The notes: generated from the sequence alone by a model not told the origin. DNA of 42,666 nt from an uncultured Pseudomonadota bacterium (GCA_903929455.1 CAIYVA010000048.1:1-42666), one strand, 5' to 3'; shown: positions 24,058 to 32,372, counted from the first letter of the stretch. Translations and numbers: made by a program.

Positions 24058-27018
24058 TCAAAGCACTTGAAGCGACAGCATAAATTCAGTTTTTCCAAGA
24101 CCCGCGCCACCGAAGCCCCGCGCCACCCCGATGGAGAACATCATCGGCAAGCGATGCATCACTTGCAGTTTAAAGTCTAACTGCGCACCGATGTTTTCAG
24201 CAGATTCTCGCAGCCGATGATCTTGAATATCGGTCACGAGCACGCTGGTGAAGATCTCAGGTCGTGCCCAACTGAGATAAAAACCCGGGCTGCCAACGCC
24301 CTCAAATCGAATCGGCGGCAAGCTCCATTCCAATTGAGTTTTAGCAATCGTCTTGCCATTGAGCTCATCAAGCGCAAACCCCGGCATAGTGAGTAGATCG
24401 CGATAACGCTGCGCACCGCCATTCGCGGAATTATCGACATAATTATTGCCGAAGCCACCTAGGTAGGTATTCGCCAACGGATTGCGCTTGCTACCCTCGG
24501 ACACACTGATGCCACTACGCAACCACACGGAGGAATGGTCAATGGGTAATGACAGCCCCAGGTCATAGCGCGCGGTCACGCTGGGAATCAGATCACCCGC
24601 TGCACCGTAGGTGTGTGCCATCACCGACCACGTATGTCCCCCCTCAGCATCCACAGCGCCTGGTGAGGAAAGCGTATCGACTGACACGATGCCTGTATCA
24701 ATGGTGGACAAATTTCGTGACGGAGACGCGATATTCTGAAAACCAGGTAATGAGTCAAGACCGCCATAAAAAGCCACCCTCGTCACAAAGTCGAGCGTTT
24801 CTGGCGGATTAAAAACCAATGGTCGATCGTAGTTGACGTAAAGGCTATAGCCTTCAAGCGCCCGCTTGGTTGGACCGAACAAATCGTAGAAATCAGCGCC
24901 GTTCCATTTGGCGCCGGTGGTCCACTCCCCCATATGCAAGTCGACCGTGGCATGTAGGCGTTGCTTGGCTGGCAAGCTAGCATCGGGGCTGTAACTCACA
25001 GCCGCCTTAACGGAATCGAAGCCCAATGGATCGGACCATTGCGCACTGAACCCGAAGGCTTTAGCGCCCTTATAACCTTCGATGCCCGGGATCAGATAGT
25101 TGAGACCTAATTGTTGTAGCGGTCGATAGTCACCTTTTTGAGTGATACGCGCGTCGTAGTCCTTAACCACGCCAGTCGTCAGCCCCCAACTCGATACGAC
25201 TGGATGCAGGGAGGCCACTTGGCTGCCCAACAGGGTGATGGCGCTCAAATCATCCGTTGGATGGGCGTTAATCACCGTGGGGACAAAGCCAACGCCAGAA
25301 TATCTTTGCACGATCAAGGTGGAGTCATCGAGCGGTAAAGGCTTGAAGAATCCAACGGAGGTGTTACTAACCGCTTCCAGCTCCTCCGTCGCTAACTCAT
25401 AGCGATAAATGTTTGAGACCCCAGTGTAGTAACTGCTTCCGAATAAATACCGGCTATCTTTGGAGAACACAAAGTCCTCCGTCACCGCTCCCTCTAGTTC
25501 AAAACGATGCGCCGGCTTCGAATCACCCGCTAGGACTGCCTCTGTACTCATCACCCTCACTTCTGTGAGCGGTACTGCAGTCGGCTTTGATCCCGGTCGG
25601 GTCACCGAGAGAGCCAACCACTGACCATCCGCCGAGAGATCCAGATCCATCGCTTGCTCTGCCAACTTAAAAACAGAGACCACTTTCCAGTCGGTGTATG
25701 GATAAGGCATGCGTACTAGCATGACCATCCCTCGGTTATGCCGCAGACCCCACAGTGAACGATCAGCTGCATTAAATGCCAAATCGCCAATACGCGCCCC
25801 CCGATACAGCGTGCGCGCCTTGTGGGCGCGCAAATCGAAGGCCTCGATATTGCGATAGGTCGTGTTATTGGTAGTAAAAAAGAGCGTTTCATTCACGCTG
25901 TCATAGGCTAGCGAAGACACTCGCAAACCACCGGGGCCTTTGATGTCATGCAGCGGGGTTACCGTACCATCGGCGCGGGAGATCGCAACCAGTCGCGATA
26001 TCTGCCCAGGATATTGAACTGCTGCGTACAACGTCTTGCCATCGGCGGAGATCACGATGCGCGAAACAGCTCCGAGTAGTTGCTTAGTGATATCAACAAA
26101 TGGCGTCAGCGGATGCTCTTCAATCGCGGCAATATTTTTTGCTTGAAAAGCATGCTCAAAACGCACCCAGTTTTGCCATGACTGATCAAGCGTCAAACCG
26201 AATGCGCGCTTGAAGTCGTCAGCATAGTAGCGCTCGGTGCCTTCCCCTCGCCGCCACCACGAAAGCAGTTGCTCAGGGCTATAGGTCAGCGCCAGGTAGT
26301 TCATAAAACGAGTGCCATACAGATAGGCATTGGACCCGGCGCGGAAATCAACATCCGTTCCCTTAGAAACGAGACCCAGTGGATCATAAAAAGGAATGGC
26401 GTCAGCGACCATCGCTCGAAAAACCATCTCGTCATAGCCTCCCTGAGCGCGCCCGGTTCCCCCCATTCGCCACGTTTCCATGAAGACCGCACTCCCCTCT
26501 TGATACCAACGCGGTGCGGTGGAGCGAGGGGCCGTCAAGTAATAGTAAAGGAGGCTTTCAGGGTGCTGCGCATCCACATCGACTTTGCCGCGAAACAGTG
26601 TGCGGAAAAATCGATCAGTGGAATTGGCGCTGTCGTTGACAACGAGGTGCGTTGTTTCATGAGCCGCAGTCGATGCAAAAGCATCAGCTGGCGTCACGGA
26701 TTCATAGGGATCGTCGGGGGTCGAGACCTCAAAGAAAATGCGATTCCTCGGTGTTGCAATCGCGGTGGCGTTGGAGACATCGCTAAAATCTTGCAGCAGT
26801 AAGTTGGCCTTGTGATCAGGCCGATAGGCGAAGAGTTTGTTTTGTGCATCCAGCGCATCTAAAAAAGCGCGTGTTGCACTGGGTACCAAAAAAGAAGTGC
26901 CGGGATCGTAATACACAATCCGAAGATCAGATGTGTCGACATATTTTAGTTGCGCCTCTGCCGATACCGCCCACAGCATCGAGAGGACAAGGACAACGCC
27001 GCCAAAGTGACGCATCAA
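24058..27018 (-). CDS. Large exported protein: HExxH peptidase domain, beta-propeller, outer-membrane-like barrel
   Basis: 986 aa with a signal peptide (cleavage near AEAQ, residue 23). Residues 25 to about 290 look like a gluzincin peptidase: HETTH at 120-124, and 50 residues later RWYQEGSAVFMET with Glu174 as likely third zinc ligand (MA-like superfamily). Residues about 310-640 hold repeated ISADGKTLYAAV, LSADGQWLALS and FSKDSRYLFGSS units, typical of TolB/WD40-like propeller blades. The last 330 residues are rich in alternating aromatic strands (SFSAQW-like, GFYLSWARPE) and end FMLSLQVL, suggesting an outer membrane beta-barrel. Substrate unknown. Domain borders are by eye. Confidence 0.6.
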   Translation of the reverse strand: MMRHFGGVVLVLSMLWAVSAEAQLKYVDTSDLRIVYYDPGTSFLVPSATRAFLDALDAQNKLFAYRPDHKANLLLQDFSDVSNATAIATPRNRIFFEVSTPDDPYESVTPADAFASTAAHETTHLVVNDSANSTDRFFRTLFRGKVDVDAQHPESLLYYYLTAPRSTAPRWYQEGSAVFMETWRMGGTGRAQGGYDEMVFRAMVADAIPFYDPLGLVSKGTDVDFRAGSNAYLYGTRFMNYLALTYSPEQLLSWWRRGEGTERYYADDFKRAFGLTLDQSWQNWVRFEHAFQAKNIAAIEEHPLTPFVDITKQLLGAVSRIVISADGKTLYAAVQYPGQISRLVAISRADGTVTPLHDIKGPGGLRVSSLAYDSVNETLFFTTNNTTYRNIEAFDLRAHKARTLYRGARIGDLAFNAADRSLWGLRHNRGMVMLVRMPYPYTDWKVVSVFKLAEQAMDLDLSADGQWLALSVTRPGSKPTAVPLTEVRVMSTEAVLAGDSKPAHRFELEGAVTEDFVFSKDSRYLFGSSYYTGVSNIYRYELATEELEAVSNTSVGFFKPLPLDDSTLIVQRYSGVGFVPTVINAHPTDDLSAITLLGSQVASLHPVVSSWGLTTGVVKDYDARITQKGDYRPLQQLGLNYLIPGIEGYKGAKAFGFSAQWSDPLGFDSVKAAVSYSPDASLPAKQRLHATVDLHMGEWTTGAKWNGADFYDLFGPTKRALEGYSLYVNYDRPLVFNPPETLDFVTRVAFYGGLDSLPGFQNIASPSRNLSTIDTGIVSVDTLSSPGAVDAEGGHTWSVMAHTYGAAGDLIPSVTARYDLGLSLPIDHSSVWLRSGISVSEGSKRNPLANTYLGGFGNNYVDNSANGGAQRYRDLLTMPGFALDELNGKTIAKTQLEWSLPPIRFEGVGSPGFYLSWARPEIFTSVLVTDIQDHRLRESAENIGAQLDFKLQVMHRLPMMFSIGVARGFGGAGLGKTEFMLSLQVL

Positions 27019-27137
27019 AATACGGAGGGTCGCTGTCGGAGGCCGCCGAAGACACTAATCGTTATGAGCATAGACTGCCCTGCGCCTGTCTTCAGATGAT
27101 TGCACGTCACAATCCGACGATACCTAACATAGAGAAA

Positions 27138-27173
27138 GCGCGCGTCGGTTTGGATACGTAACCGACAACGCGC
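27138..27173 (-). other. Inverted repeat between the lipoprotein gene and the HExxH gene
   Basis: GTCGGTT (27144-27150) pairs with AACCGAC (27160-27166) and is extended by GCGCG/CGCGC with a bulge, around a 9-base loop. On the minus strand it is followed by TTTCTCT. It stands just beyond the terminator of the lipoprotein gene and 120 bases before the next start. It may be a second terminator or a leader structure. Confidence 0.35.
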
Positions 27174-27187
27174 ATCGTCTAGCAGAC

Positions 27188-27216
27188 CAAAAACACCTCG
27201 TTGATCCGCGAGGTGT
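27188..27216 (-). terminator. Rho-independent terminator of the small lipoprotein gene
   Basis: On the minus strand ACACCTCG and CGAGGTGT form a perfect 8-bp stem with an 8-base loop, followed by TTTTT. It starts 27 bases after the lipoprotein stop codon. Confidence 0.85.
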
Positions 27217-27242
27217 ACGCTAAGCGCCTAAACAGCGCTTAC

Positions 27243-27518
27243 TTACTTTTTATTGCCGTTACCGGCCACGCCAGCCGCTTTAGACGCATTGGCGGCACCG
27301 GACGCATCCGAACCTGTGTCCTTGGCGGCATCTGCCGCTGCCGCATCCGCTGTTGACTCCGTCGGAGCAGCAGGGCTTGCGGTCTCCTCAGTGGTCGCGC
27401 GCGTAGGCTTCATGATCGTACCGGCCACTTCATTTGGGGCAGGCGACTGGCTACAAGCCGAGGCGAGACCCAAAACGCCACCAATCGCCACCGACAACAT
27501 CAGACGTGTGAGTTTCAT
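27243..27518 (-). CDS. Small Ala-rich lipoprotein
   Basis: 91 aa. A signal sequence (KLTRLMLSVAIGGVLGLAS) ends in lipobox LASAC, with Cys22 as the lipid-modified residue. The mature part is a low-complexity tail dominated by Ala, Thr, Ser, Asp and Gly and ends NGNKK; no fold is expected. The next residues after Cys (SQSP) lack an Asp at +2, so outer membrane sorting would be predicted. No family recognised. It stands alone with its own terminator. Confidence 0.65.
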   Translation of the reverse strand: MKLTRLMLSVAIGGVLGLASACSQSPAPNEVAGTIMKPTRATTEETASPAAPTESTADAAAADAAKDTGSDASGAANASKAAGVAGNGNKK

Positions 27519-27799
27519 ACGATGTCCTTAAATTAGAAAAAAAGAATAAGAAACGTAGCCAATGATCGGCCAATATAACTGGGAAAACGATAGCAGACTG
27601 AGACTCTAATAGTTGGTAAATCCTCTGTGGCAGCAGCGGCATACGGTACATTGGGGGCGGCCACGGCAAATAATTGATTTATAATCATTTTAAGCTGTTT
27701 TGAACGGCCACTGTCTAGCCCGCGTCCGAAGACATCACGGTGGCCTACCAGACGATTCAACCATTCAGGCTGCAGAGCTCGCACAGAGGATCATGCGTC
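27519..27799. other. Divergent intergenic region between the lipoprotein and DUF917 genes
   Basis: 281 bases with no convincing gene. It must hold both promoters. TATAAT at 27680-27685 in an A/T-rich segment is a good -10 for the rightward gene, but no -35 stands at the right distance. AGAGGA at 27785-27790 is the ribosome binding site of the DUF917 gene. Confidence 0.4.
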
Positions 27800-29020
27800 A
27801 TGCACACGCGGCGTCAGTTACTACGTTCACTTAGCCTCGCGGGCCTGGCCGCAAGCCCCATTGGCCGAGCAGTTGCTCGAGCACCATTACCAACCCCGCG
27901 TGAACCACGCGCGCGGGCACTGAGTCCACAGGATATGGATGACATCTTAGTCGGCTGCGCTTATTTGGGCTGCGGCGGCGGTGGCACCCTAGCTGAGGGT
28001 CATGCCCAGTTAGCGGATGATCTGCATGCAGGCTTACGCTTCGAGCTCCTCGCGGTCGCCGATCTGAAAGACGACGAGTGGGTCGCATCCCCCTATGGCA
28101 TCGGAAGCAACGCACCACCGAGTGAAACTGAGAAAAAGAAGTATGCCGCTTTGCTCCCGATCAAAGGGGATGCAGTGGAGGCATCCTTTCGACTGCTCAG
28201 CCAATTCCTACAACGGCCGTTTGTGGCGACCATCGCCGGAGAGCTGGGCCCTTGGAGTACGGCTGCGGCGCTATCAACCGCTGCTCGATTACACATTCCG
28301 ACACTGGATGCGGATCGCGTCGGTCGCGCCACACCAGAGGCGACACAAGACTCCATCGCGCACGCCGGTTTCGCAACCACGCCCTTAGCCGCAGTGACCG
28401 GATTCGGCGACAGCTTAATTCTTGAGAAGGTAGCCCGAGGATCTCGCGTGGAAGACATCTTGCGGGCCATCTCGATCACCAGTCTCGGTGAGTTAGGCGT
28501 CACCGACGCCGCTCTATCGGGTCACGATGCCAAACGCCCGGGCACCCTAGTGGTCGGCTCGATCTCGCACGCAGAACGCCTGGGTAAAGCCTATCGCGCA
28601 GCTGTATCTATGGGCGCTGACCCGATTCAAGCAGTGCGTGCAGCAGGCTCAGGTTACTTTCTCTTTGAAGGCGTCGTCGTTGACTTCCCGTGGAAGGATG
28701 AGGCAGGTTTTTTGTTGGGCGAAGTCATCATCGAGGGGCGCGGCACTTTCCGCGGCAGTCGTTACCGTATTCACTATATGAATGAAAACCTAATCGCCTG
28801 GCGCGATGATCAAGTCAGCGTAACCCCACCTGATCTAATCTCCGTCGTTGATACCCGCAGTGGCGCGGCGATTGCTAATCCCGACTTCACAATAGGGCAG
28901 CCCGTCTCGGTGATCGGATTTTGTGCACCAGAGATTTGGCGAACACCGGCGGGCTTAGACGTCTTTGGCCCGACTCATTTTCAATTCAATACACCGTACG
29001 TCCCCATCGACAGACCCTAA
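27800..29020 (+). CDS. DUF917 family protein with Tat-type signal peptide
   Basis: 406 aa from the ATG preceded by AGAGGA. The N-terminus TRRQLLRSLSLAGLAASP has twin arginines and a mildly hydrophobic stretch, as in Tat signals. The mature part matches DUF917 (S-methylthiohydantoin desulfurase / hydantoinase-associated family): LVGCAYLGCGGGGTLAEG near its start, ELGPWSTAAALSTAARL, TLDADRVGRATPE, and a C-terminal beta-rich domain (FLLGEVIIEGRGTFRG). Family members I know of are cytoplasmic and stand beside hydantoinases or permeases. This one is predicted to be exported folded and stands alone, so its role is unclear. Confidence 0.7.
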   Translation: MHTRRQLLRSLSLAGLAASPIGRAVARAPLPTPREPRARALSPQDMDDILVGCAYLGCGGGGTLAEGHAQLADDLHAGLRFELLAVADLKDDEWVASPYGIGSNAPPSETEKKKYAALLPIKGDAVEASFRLLSQFLQRPFVATIAGELGPWSTAAALSTAARLHIPTLDADRVGRATPEATQDSIAHAGFATTPLAAVTGFGDSLILEKVARGSRVEDILRAISITSLGELGVTDAALSGHDAKRPGTLVVGSISHAERLGKAYRAAVSMGADPIQAVRAAGSGYFLFEGVVVDFPWKDEAGFLLGEVIIEGRGTFRGSRYRIHYMNENLIAWRDDQVSVTPPDLISVVDTRSGAAIANPDFTIGQPVSVIGFCAPEIWRTPAGLDVFGPTHFQFNTPYVPIDRP

Positions 29021-29143
29021 AACGGGTCGATATCCGACGCGCGCCTCCGTGGTTACTGAACAACCACTTGGGTGGTAAACCGCCGTTTTGGCATGGCACT
29101 TATTGCTCTGTTCCTGCATTTTTTAGAGCAGCGAGCCGAGCCT

Positions 29144-29180
29144 AAAATCACAGACGAGGTCCACCTCGGTGAGTGATTTT
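29144..29180. terminator. Two-part hairpin downstream of tRNA-Arg and DUF917 gene
   Basis: The outer arms AAAATCAC (29144-29151) and GTGATTTT (29173-29180) and the inner arms CGAGGT (29155-29160) and ACCTCG (29163-29168) are both perfect inverted repeats. It lies 10 bases beyond the 3' end of the minus-strand tRNA and 124 bases beyond the DUF917 stop. The A and T runs at the ends suit a bidirectional terminator. Confidence 0.55.
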
Positions 29181-29189
29181 GTACGCAAA

Positions 29190-29266
<77 letters not shown>

Positions 29267-29339
29267 TTGGACGTGTCGATTCTACCCGTGCACCCAAGCC
29301 CCGTCCAACAAGCGCTTTCTGAGTGAGCCCATCTCACGG

Positions 29340-29345
29340 TATAAT
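29340..29345 (+). promoter_or_regulatory. -10 box of the cytochrome c5 gene
   Basis: A perfect TATAAT stands 35 bases before the GTG start. TTCTGA at 29317-29322, 17 bases upstream, is a weak -35 (three of six). Confidence 0.5.
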
Positions 29346-29379
29346 GTTCTTCTTAAATTGACTGTTTTAGGGAAAGCAC

Positions 29380-29904
29380 GTGAGCAAGCAGGACAATCAT
29401 TTTTTCAACACCTTCAGCATAGTCATTGGCGGCCTCGTGGCTTTCTCCATTGTGCTATTCGTCATCGCCCATAACATCGGCGCTCCCTTTGAAGCCGCGC
29501 GCATCGAAAATGACGCCGTGATGACGGCTAAAGTGCAAGAGCGCACAGCGCCCATCGGCAAGCTGGCGGTGTCTGGCCAAGACAACAGCGCCATTCCGAT
29601 GGTCACCGGTCACGAAGACACCGCAGCAGTGGCCAGCGCCTTACCGATCCCAAAGACAGGTGAAGAGACTTTCAAAGCCGTCTGCAGCGCCTGCCACACA
29701 GCAGGTATTGCTGGCGCGCCCAAAGCGGGCGATCACAGCGCTTGGTCCGCGCGCATCGCGCAAGGAAAAACAACGCTGTATGAGCATGCAGTGAAAGGAT
29801 TTCAAGGCAAAAATGGCGTGATGCCCGCCAAGGGCGGACGAGCCGATTTACCGGATGATCTGATTCGTCAGGCGGTAGATTACTTAGTCAAACTCGCGCA
29901 GTAA
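29380..29904 (+). CDS. Membrane-anchored cytochrome c5 family protein
   Basis: 174 aa with a GTG start preceded by AGGGAAAG. Residues about 13-32 (IVIGGLVAFSIVLFVIAHNI) form an uncleaved membrane anchor. A linker of about 60 residues follows, then a monohaem domain with CSACH at 102-106 and a methionine ligand in GVMPAKGG. The FKAVCSACHTAG and LPDDLIRQAVDYLV segments are typical of cytochrome c5. It probably carries electrons in the periplasm to a terminal oxidase. Single-gene unit with a strong terminator. Confidence 0.9.
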   Translation: MSKQDNHFFNTFSIVIGGLVAFSIVLFVIAHNIGAPFEAARIENDAVMTAKVQERTAPIGKLAVSGQDNSAIPMVTGHEDTAAVASALPIPKTGEETFKAVCSACHTAGIAGAPKAGDHSAWSARIAQGKTTLYEHAVKGFQGKNGVMPAKGGRADLPDDLIRQAVDYLVKLAQ

Positions 29905-29928
29905 CTGCGCCTGCGTCGACGAACTAAG

Positions 29929-29953
29929 AACCCAGCCAACGGCTGGGTTTTTT
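29929..29953 (+). terminator. Rho-independent terminator after cytochrome c5
   Basis: AACCCAGCC and GGCTGGGTT form a perfect 9-bp stem around AAC, followed by TTTT. The convergent ubiK stop begins inside the T-tract. Confidence 0.88.
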
Positions 29954-30203
29954 ATGGCTTGCGCTCTAATTCCGCAAGCCTCGCCTCTAACTTCACCAGC
30001 ATCTCGCGCGTACGCGCAAGCACACCCGCCTGCACATCAAACTCTTGACGCGTCACGAGATCCAACTTACCCAGTCCTGCTTGCAGCACGCTCTTAAAAT
30101 TATTGTCTAGATCTTCTTTTAACGCCGTCAGTTGCGCGGGCACCGAAGCCGCGAGCTTTTTCGCCAAATCTTCCAAGAAGCGTGGATCAAAGGTCGTGCT
30201 CAT
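29952..30203 (-). CDS. ubiK: Ubiquinone biosynthesis accessory factor UbiK (YqiC/BMFP)
   Basis: 83 aa from the ATG at 30203, which has AGGAG seven bases upstream; the frame is open further back but unsupported. FDPRFLEDLAKKLAASVP is the amphipathic N-terminus, and TRQEFDVQAGVLARTREMLV leads into the C-terminal coiled coil KLEARLAELE, exactly the layout of UbiK. UbiK works with UbiJ in the soluble ubiquinone-synthesis complex under aerobic conditions. In many gammaproteobacteria the gene neighbours comM or a PII gene, and here a PII gene is divergent. Confidence 0.88.
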   Translation of the reverse strand: MSTTFDPRFLEDLAKKLAASVPAQLTALKEDLDNNFKSVLQAGLGKLDLVTRQEFDVQAGVLARTREMLVKLEARLAELERKP

Positions 30204-30314
30204 GCGAGGCTCCTGCCGAATACTGATCGATTCATCGAGAGAGCAACAGATATGGGGATAGCAGCGCGCAACCCAAGGCCATTGACAGTGCCATTCCACC
30301 ACATCGCTGTGCCG

Positions 30315-30331
30315 TGCGCCAAAACGGTGCG
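30315..30331. promoter_or_regulatory. NtrC-like enhancer site
   Basis: TGCGCC-AAAAC-GGTGCG matches the NtrC palindrome TGCACC-N5-GGTGCA with one change in each half. It lies about 80 bases upstream of the sigma-54 element, a usual enhancer distance. Confidence 0.45.
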
Positions 30332-30393
30332 CAACCGTCACGCATTGAGCGGGGGTATAAAGATAACTCATTGATATATAACAAATAAATAAA

Positions 30394-30409
30394 TGGCATG
30401 GAAGGTGCA
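30394..30409 (+). promoter_or_regulatory. Sigma-54 (RpoN) promoter of the PII gene
   Basis: TGGCATGGAAGGTGCA has the invariant GG and GC dinucleotides at the correct spacing and matches most of TGGCACRNNNNTTGCW. Transcription would begin near 30420, about 35 bases before the PII start codon. It implies induction under nitrogen limitation. Confidence 0.7.
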
Positions 30410-30454
30410 ACGTCGTTAGTGCACTGGCCACTACCACCTGATGGGGGACCGCAT

Positions 30455-30793
30455 ATGAAACTGATTGTTGCCATGATTAAGACTCACCTTGTGGATGACA
30501 TCCGCCAGACCGTCGCGCATATCGGCGTACAAGGCGTGACCATCACTGAGGTGCACGGTTTTGGTCGCAGCCGCGGCCACACCGAACTCTATCGGGGTGC
30601 CGAATACCAGATCGATTTTGTACCCAAGAGCAAACTTGAAATTGCCGTTGAGGATGGCATTTGCGAACAAGTGGTGGAGGCCATCACCAACGTCGCTCGC
30701 ACCGGCAAGATTGGTGACGGCAAAATCTTCGTCTACGAACTCAGCCAAGCCATCCGTATTCGTACCGGCGAAATGGGAGTAGAGGCTTTTTAA
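30455..30793 (+). CDS. glnK: Nitrogen regulatory protein PII (GlnB/GlnK family)
   Basis: 112 aa, the exact family length. T-loop HGFGRSRGHTELYRGAEYQI carries the uridylylation site Tyr51; the B-loop is VARTGKIGDGKIFV; the C-terminal AIRIRTGE is conserved. PII proteins sense 2-oxoglutarate, ATP/ADP and, through GlnD, glutamine. They control NtrB, GlnE, AmtB and often N-acetylglutamate kinase or acetyl-CoA carboxylase. No amtB follows, so GlnB or GlnK cannot be told apart by context, but the sigma-54 promoter favours the nitrogen-regulated GlnK type. Link to the arginine operon in this window is only a possibility. Confidence 0.93.
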   Translation: MKLIVAMIKTHLVDDIRQTVAHIGVQGVTITEVHGFGRSRGHTELYRGAEYQIDFVPKSKLEIAVEDGICEQVVEAITNVARTGKIGDGKIFVYELSQAIRIRTGEMGVEAF

Positions 30794-30902
30794 AGTGTTT
30801 GCTACACGTGATGGCTCAGCCTGTGACGGGGTTCAAAGGCTTAAGCGTGCTAAGCTGACACCATCCCGTAAGCGCCCGTTGGTCTTCTTTAGGATGCAAG
30901 CC

Positions 30903-31394
30903 ATGAGATCCTGTTCCCTTCGCGTTACTAGCCTTGTGCTACTCATTGCATCTCTCCATTGCCTGCCCTCAGTGGCACAGCAAAGCAGCGGCGCGGTCTA
31001 TAAGTGGTCTGATAGCCACGGCGGCGTACACTACACCGATCGTCCGCCGCCATCGGACGGCAAATTAATTAGCATCGATAATCATGTGGCCTCCCCATCC
31101 CCTCCTACTCGATCAGCCCCTGCTGCAGCCAGCGACGGTGCGTCTAGTGCAGCCCCCAAAGCGAACCCTGACCCGCGCCTCAAGAGCGCGGTCGATGCGG
31201 ATGTGAGTGCAGCCAATGCCGAGCAGTGCAACAAAGCGCAAGAGCGCTACCAAAATTTGATTCGTGCGCGGCGCTTATTTAAAAATGGCTCGGGCAATGA
31301 GCGCGTCTATTTGTCCAGCGATGAGATCGATCAGGAGCGGATGGACGCCAAACATGACGTTGATTTCTATTGCAGCAAGGACGACACCCCCTAA
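30903..31394 (+). CDS. DUF4124 domain periplasmic protein
   Basis: 163 aa from the ATG preceded by AGGA; an ATG nine bases upstream lacks proper spacing. Signal peptide ends near SVAQQ. GAVYKWSDSHGGVHYTDRPP is the DUF4124 signature, found in many small exported proteins of gammaproteobacteria. A Ser/Pro/Ala linker follows, then a helical C-terminal part with QCNKAQERYQNLIRARRLF. Function unknown; a cell envelope role is usual to assume but unproved. Confidence 0.82.
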   Translation: MRSCSLRVTSLVLLIASLHCLPSVAQQSSGAVYKWSDSHGGVHYTDRPPPSDGKLISIDNHVASPSPPTRSAPAAASDGASSAAPKANPDPRLKSAVDADVSAANAEQCNKAQERYQNLIRARRLFKNGSGNERVYLSSDEIDQERMDAKHDVDFYCSKDDTP

Positions 31395-31478
31395 AACACT
31401 GCAAAACGCTTCCCCTCGGAGCGATTTCGCGTTTCACTAGTCACCTCGGCCATCCGGCCGCTGTCGATGGGAGAACGC

Positions 31479-32372
31479 GTGAAAACTGGATTCATTGGCC
31501 TAGGCGCCATGGGCTTGTCGATGGCCCGAAACCTACATCGCTCCGGACAATTGGTCGGCGTCTGGAACAGAAGTCTCGAAAAAACCACCGCGTGGGTTGC
31601 AGAGAGCGGCTGCAGCGCCGCACAAAACCCCGCCGAGTTGGCAAGTTCAGTTGAGGTCTTGGTGCTGTGTGTGTCGGCTGATGCCGATGTCCTGAGTCTT
31701 ATCGATGCACTGTTACCTGGTGCTCGCCCAGGCTTAATTGTCATTGACTGCTCCACCGTATCAGCCACCACCGCGCGAGACGCCGCCGCGCGCCTGTCCT
31801 CCAAAGGGGCCGCCTTTCTGGATTGCCCCGTCAGTGGCGGCGTGGAAGGCGCGCGTGATGCCACCTTAGCCATCATGTGTGGTGGGGATGCGGATGCCTT
31901 TGCGCGTGCACGACCCGTGTTAGAAGCGATGGGCAAAACCATCACTCACATGGGCCCTAGTGGATTCGGGCAATCGACCAAAGCCACCAATCAGATCTTG
32001 TGTGCAGGCGTCATCCAAGCGGTCGCCGAAGCCATGGCCTTCGCTAAAGCAGAGGGCCTGCCACTCGACAAAGTGATTGATACGCTCGGTAAGGGTGCTG
32101 GGTCTTCGTGGTATTTCATCCACCGAGCACCGTTTATGGCGCGCGAACACTTCCCTGCAGGCTTCAAAGTACGGCTGCATGAAAAAGATCTCGGTATCTG
32201 CCATGACATGGCTTTAAAACACGGGGTACAGCTGCCGGTGGTGGAAACCACCCGCGCCCAGTACCAAGGACTGATGCAAGCGGGCTACGGGGATGACGAT
32301 ATTTCCACGCTATTTCGGTTAAAAGATGCGCTTTTTACCGCCGGGGCTCACACACCGGTCACGAAAATCTAA
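31479..32372 (+). CDS. Beta-hydroxyacid dehydrogenase (3-hydroxyisobutyrate / tartronate semialdehyde reductase family)
   Basis: 297 aa from the GTG at 31479, chosen because GGAGA stands six bases upstream and MKTGFIGLGAMGLSMARNL begins at the Rossmann motif, as in the family; an ATG four codons earlier has no ribosome binding site. The substrate-binding signature DCPVSGGVEGA (about 115-125) and the catalytic lysine K168 in GQSTKATNQI are present. Members oxidise 3-hydroxyisobutyrate or reduce tartronate or succinic semialdehyde. No valine or glyoxylate pathway gene is adjacent, so the substrate is open. Confidence 0.88.
   Translation: MKTGFIGLGAMGLSMARNLHRSGQLVGVWNRSLEKTTAWVAESGCSAAQNPAELASSVEVLVLCVSADADVLSLIDALLPGARPGLIVIDCSTVSATTARDAAARLSSKGAAFLDCPVSGGVEGARDATLAIMCGGDADAFARARPVLEAMGKTITHMGPSGFGQSTKATNQILCAGVIQAVAEAMAFAKAEGLPLDKVIDTLGKGAGSSWYFIHRAPFMAREHFPAGFKVRLHEKDLGICHDMALKHGVQLPVVETTRAQYQGLMQAGYGDDDISTLFRLKDALFTAGAHTPVTKI

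Larger units (their letters stand above)
30204..30454. other. Regulatory region between ubiK and the PII gene
   Basis: 251 bases with no gene. It carries an NtrC-like palindrome at 30315-30331 and a sigma-54 promoter at 30394-30409, both oriented to serve the PII gene and listed separately. The stretch 30370-30393 is strongly A/T-rich, which would ease DNA bending between enhancer and promoter. Confidence 0.6.

Noticed and set aside
26269-26802. 177-codon plus-strand frame opposite the HExxH gene
   Set aside because: It is fully antisense to a well-supported exported protein and shows no recognisable domain.
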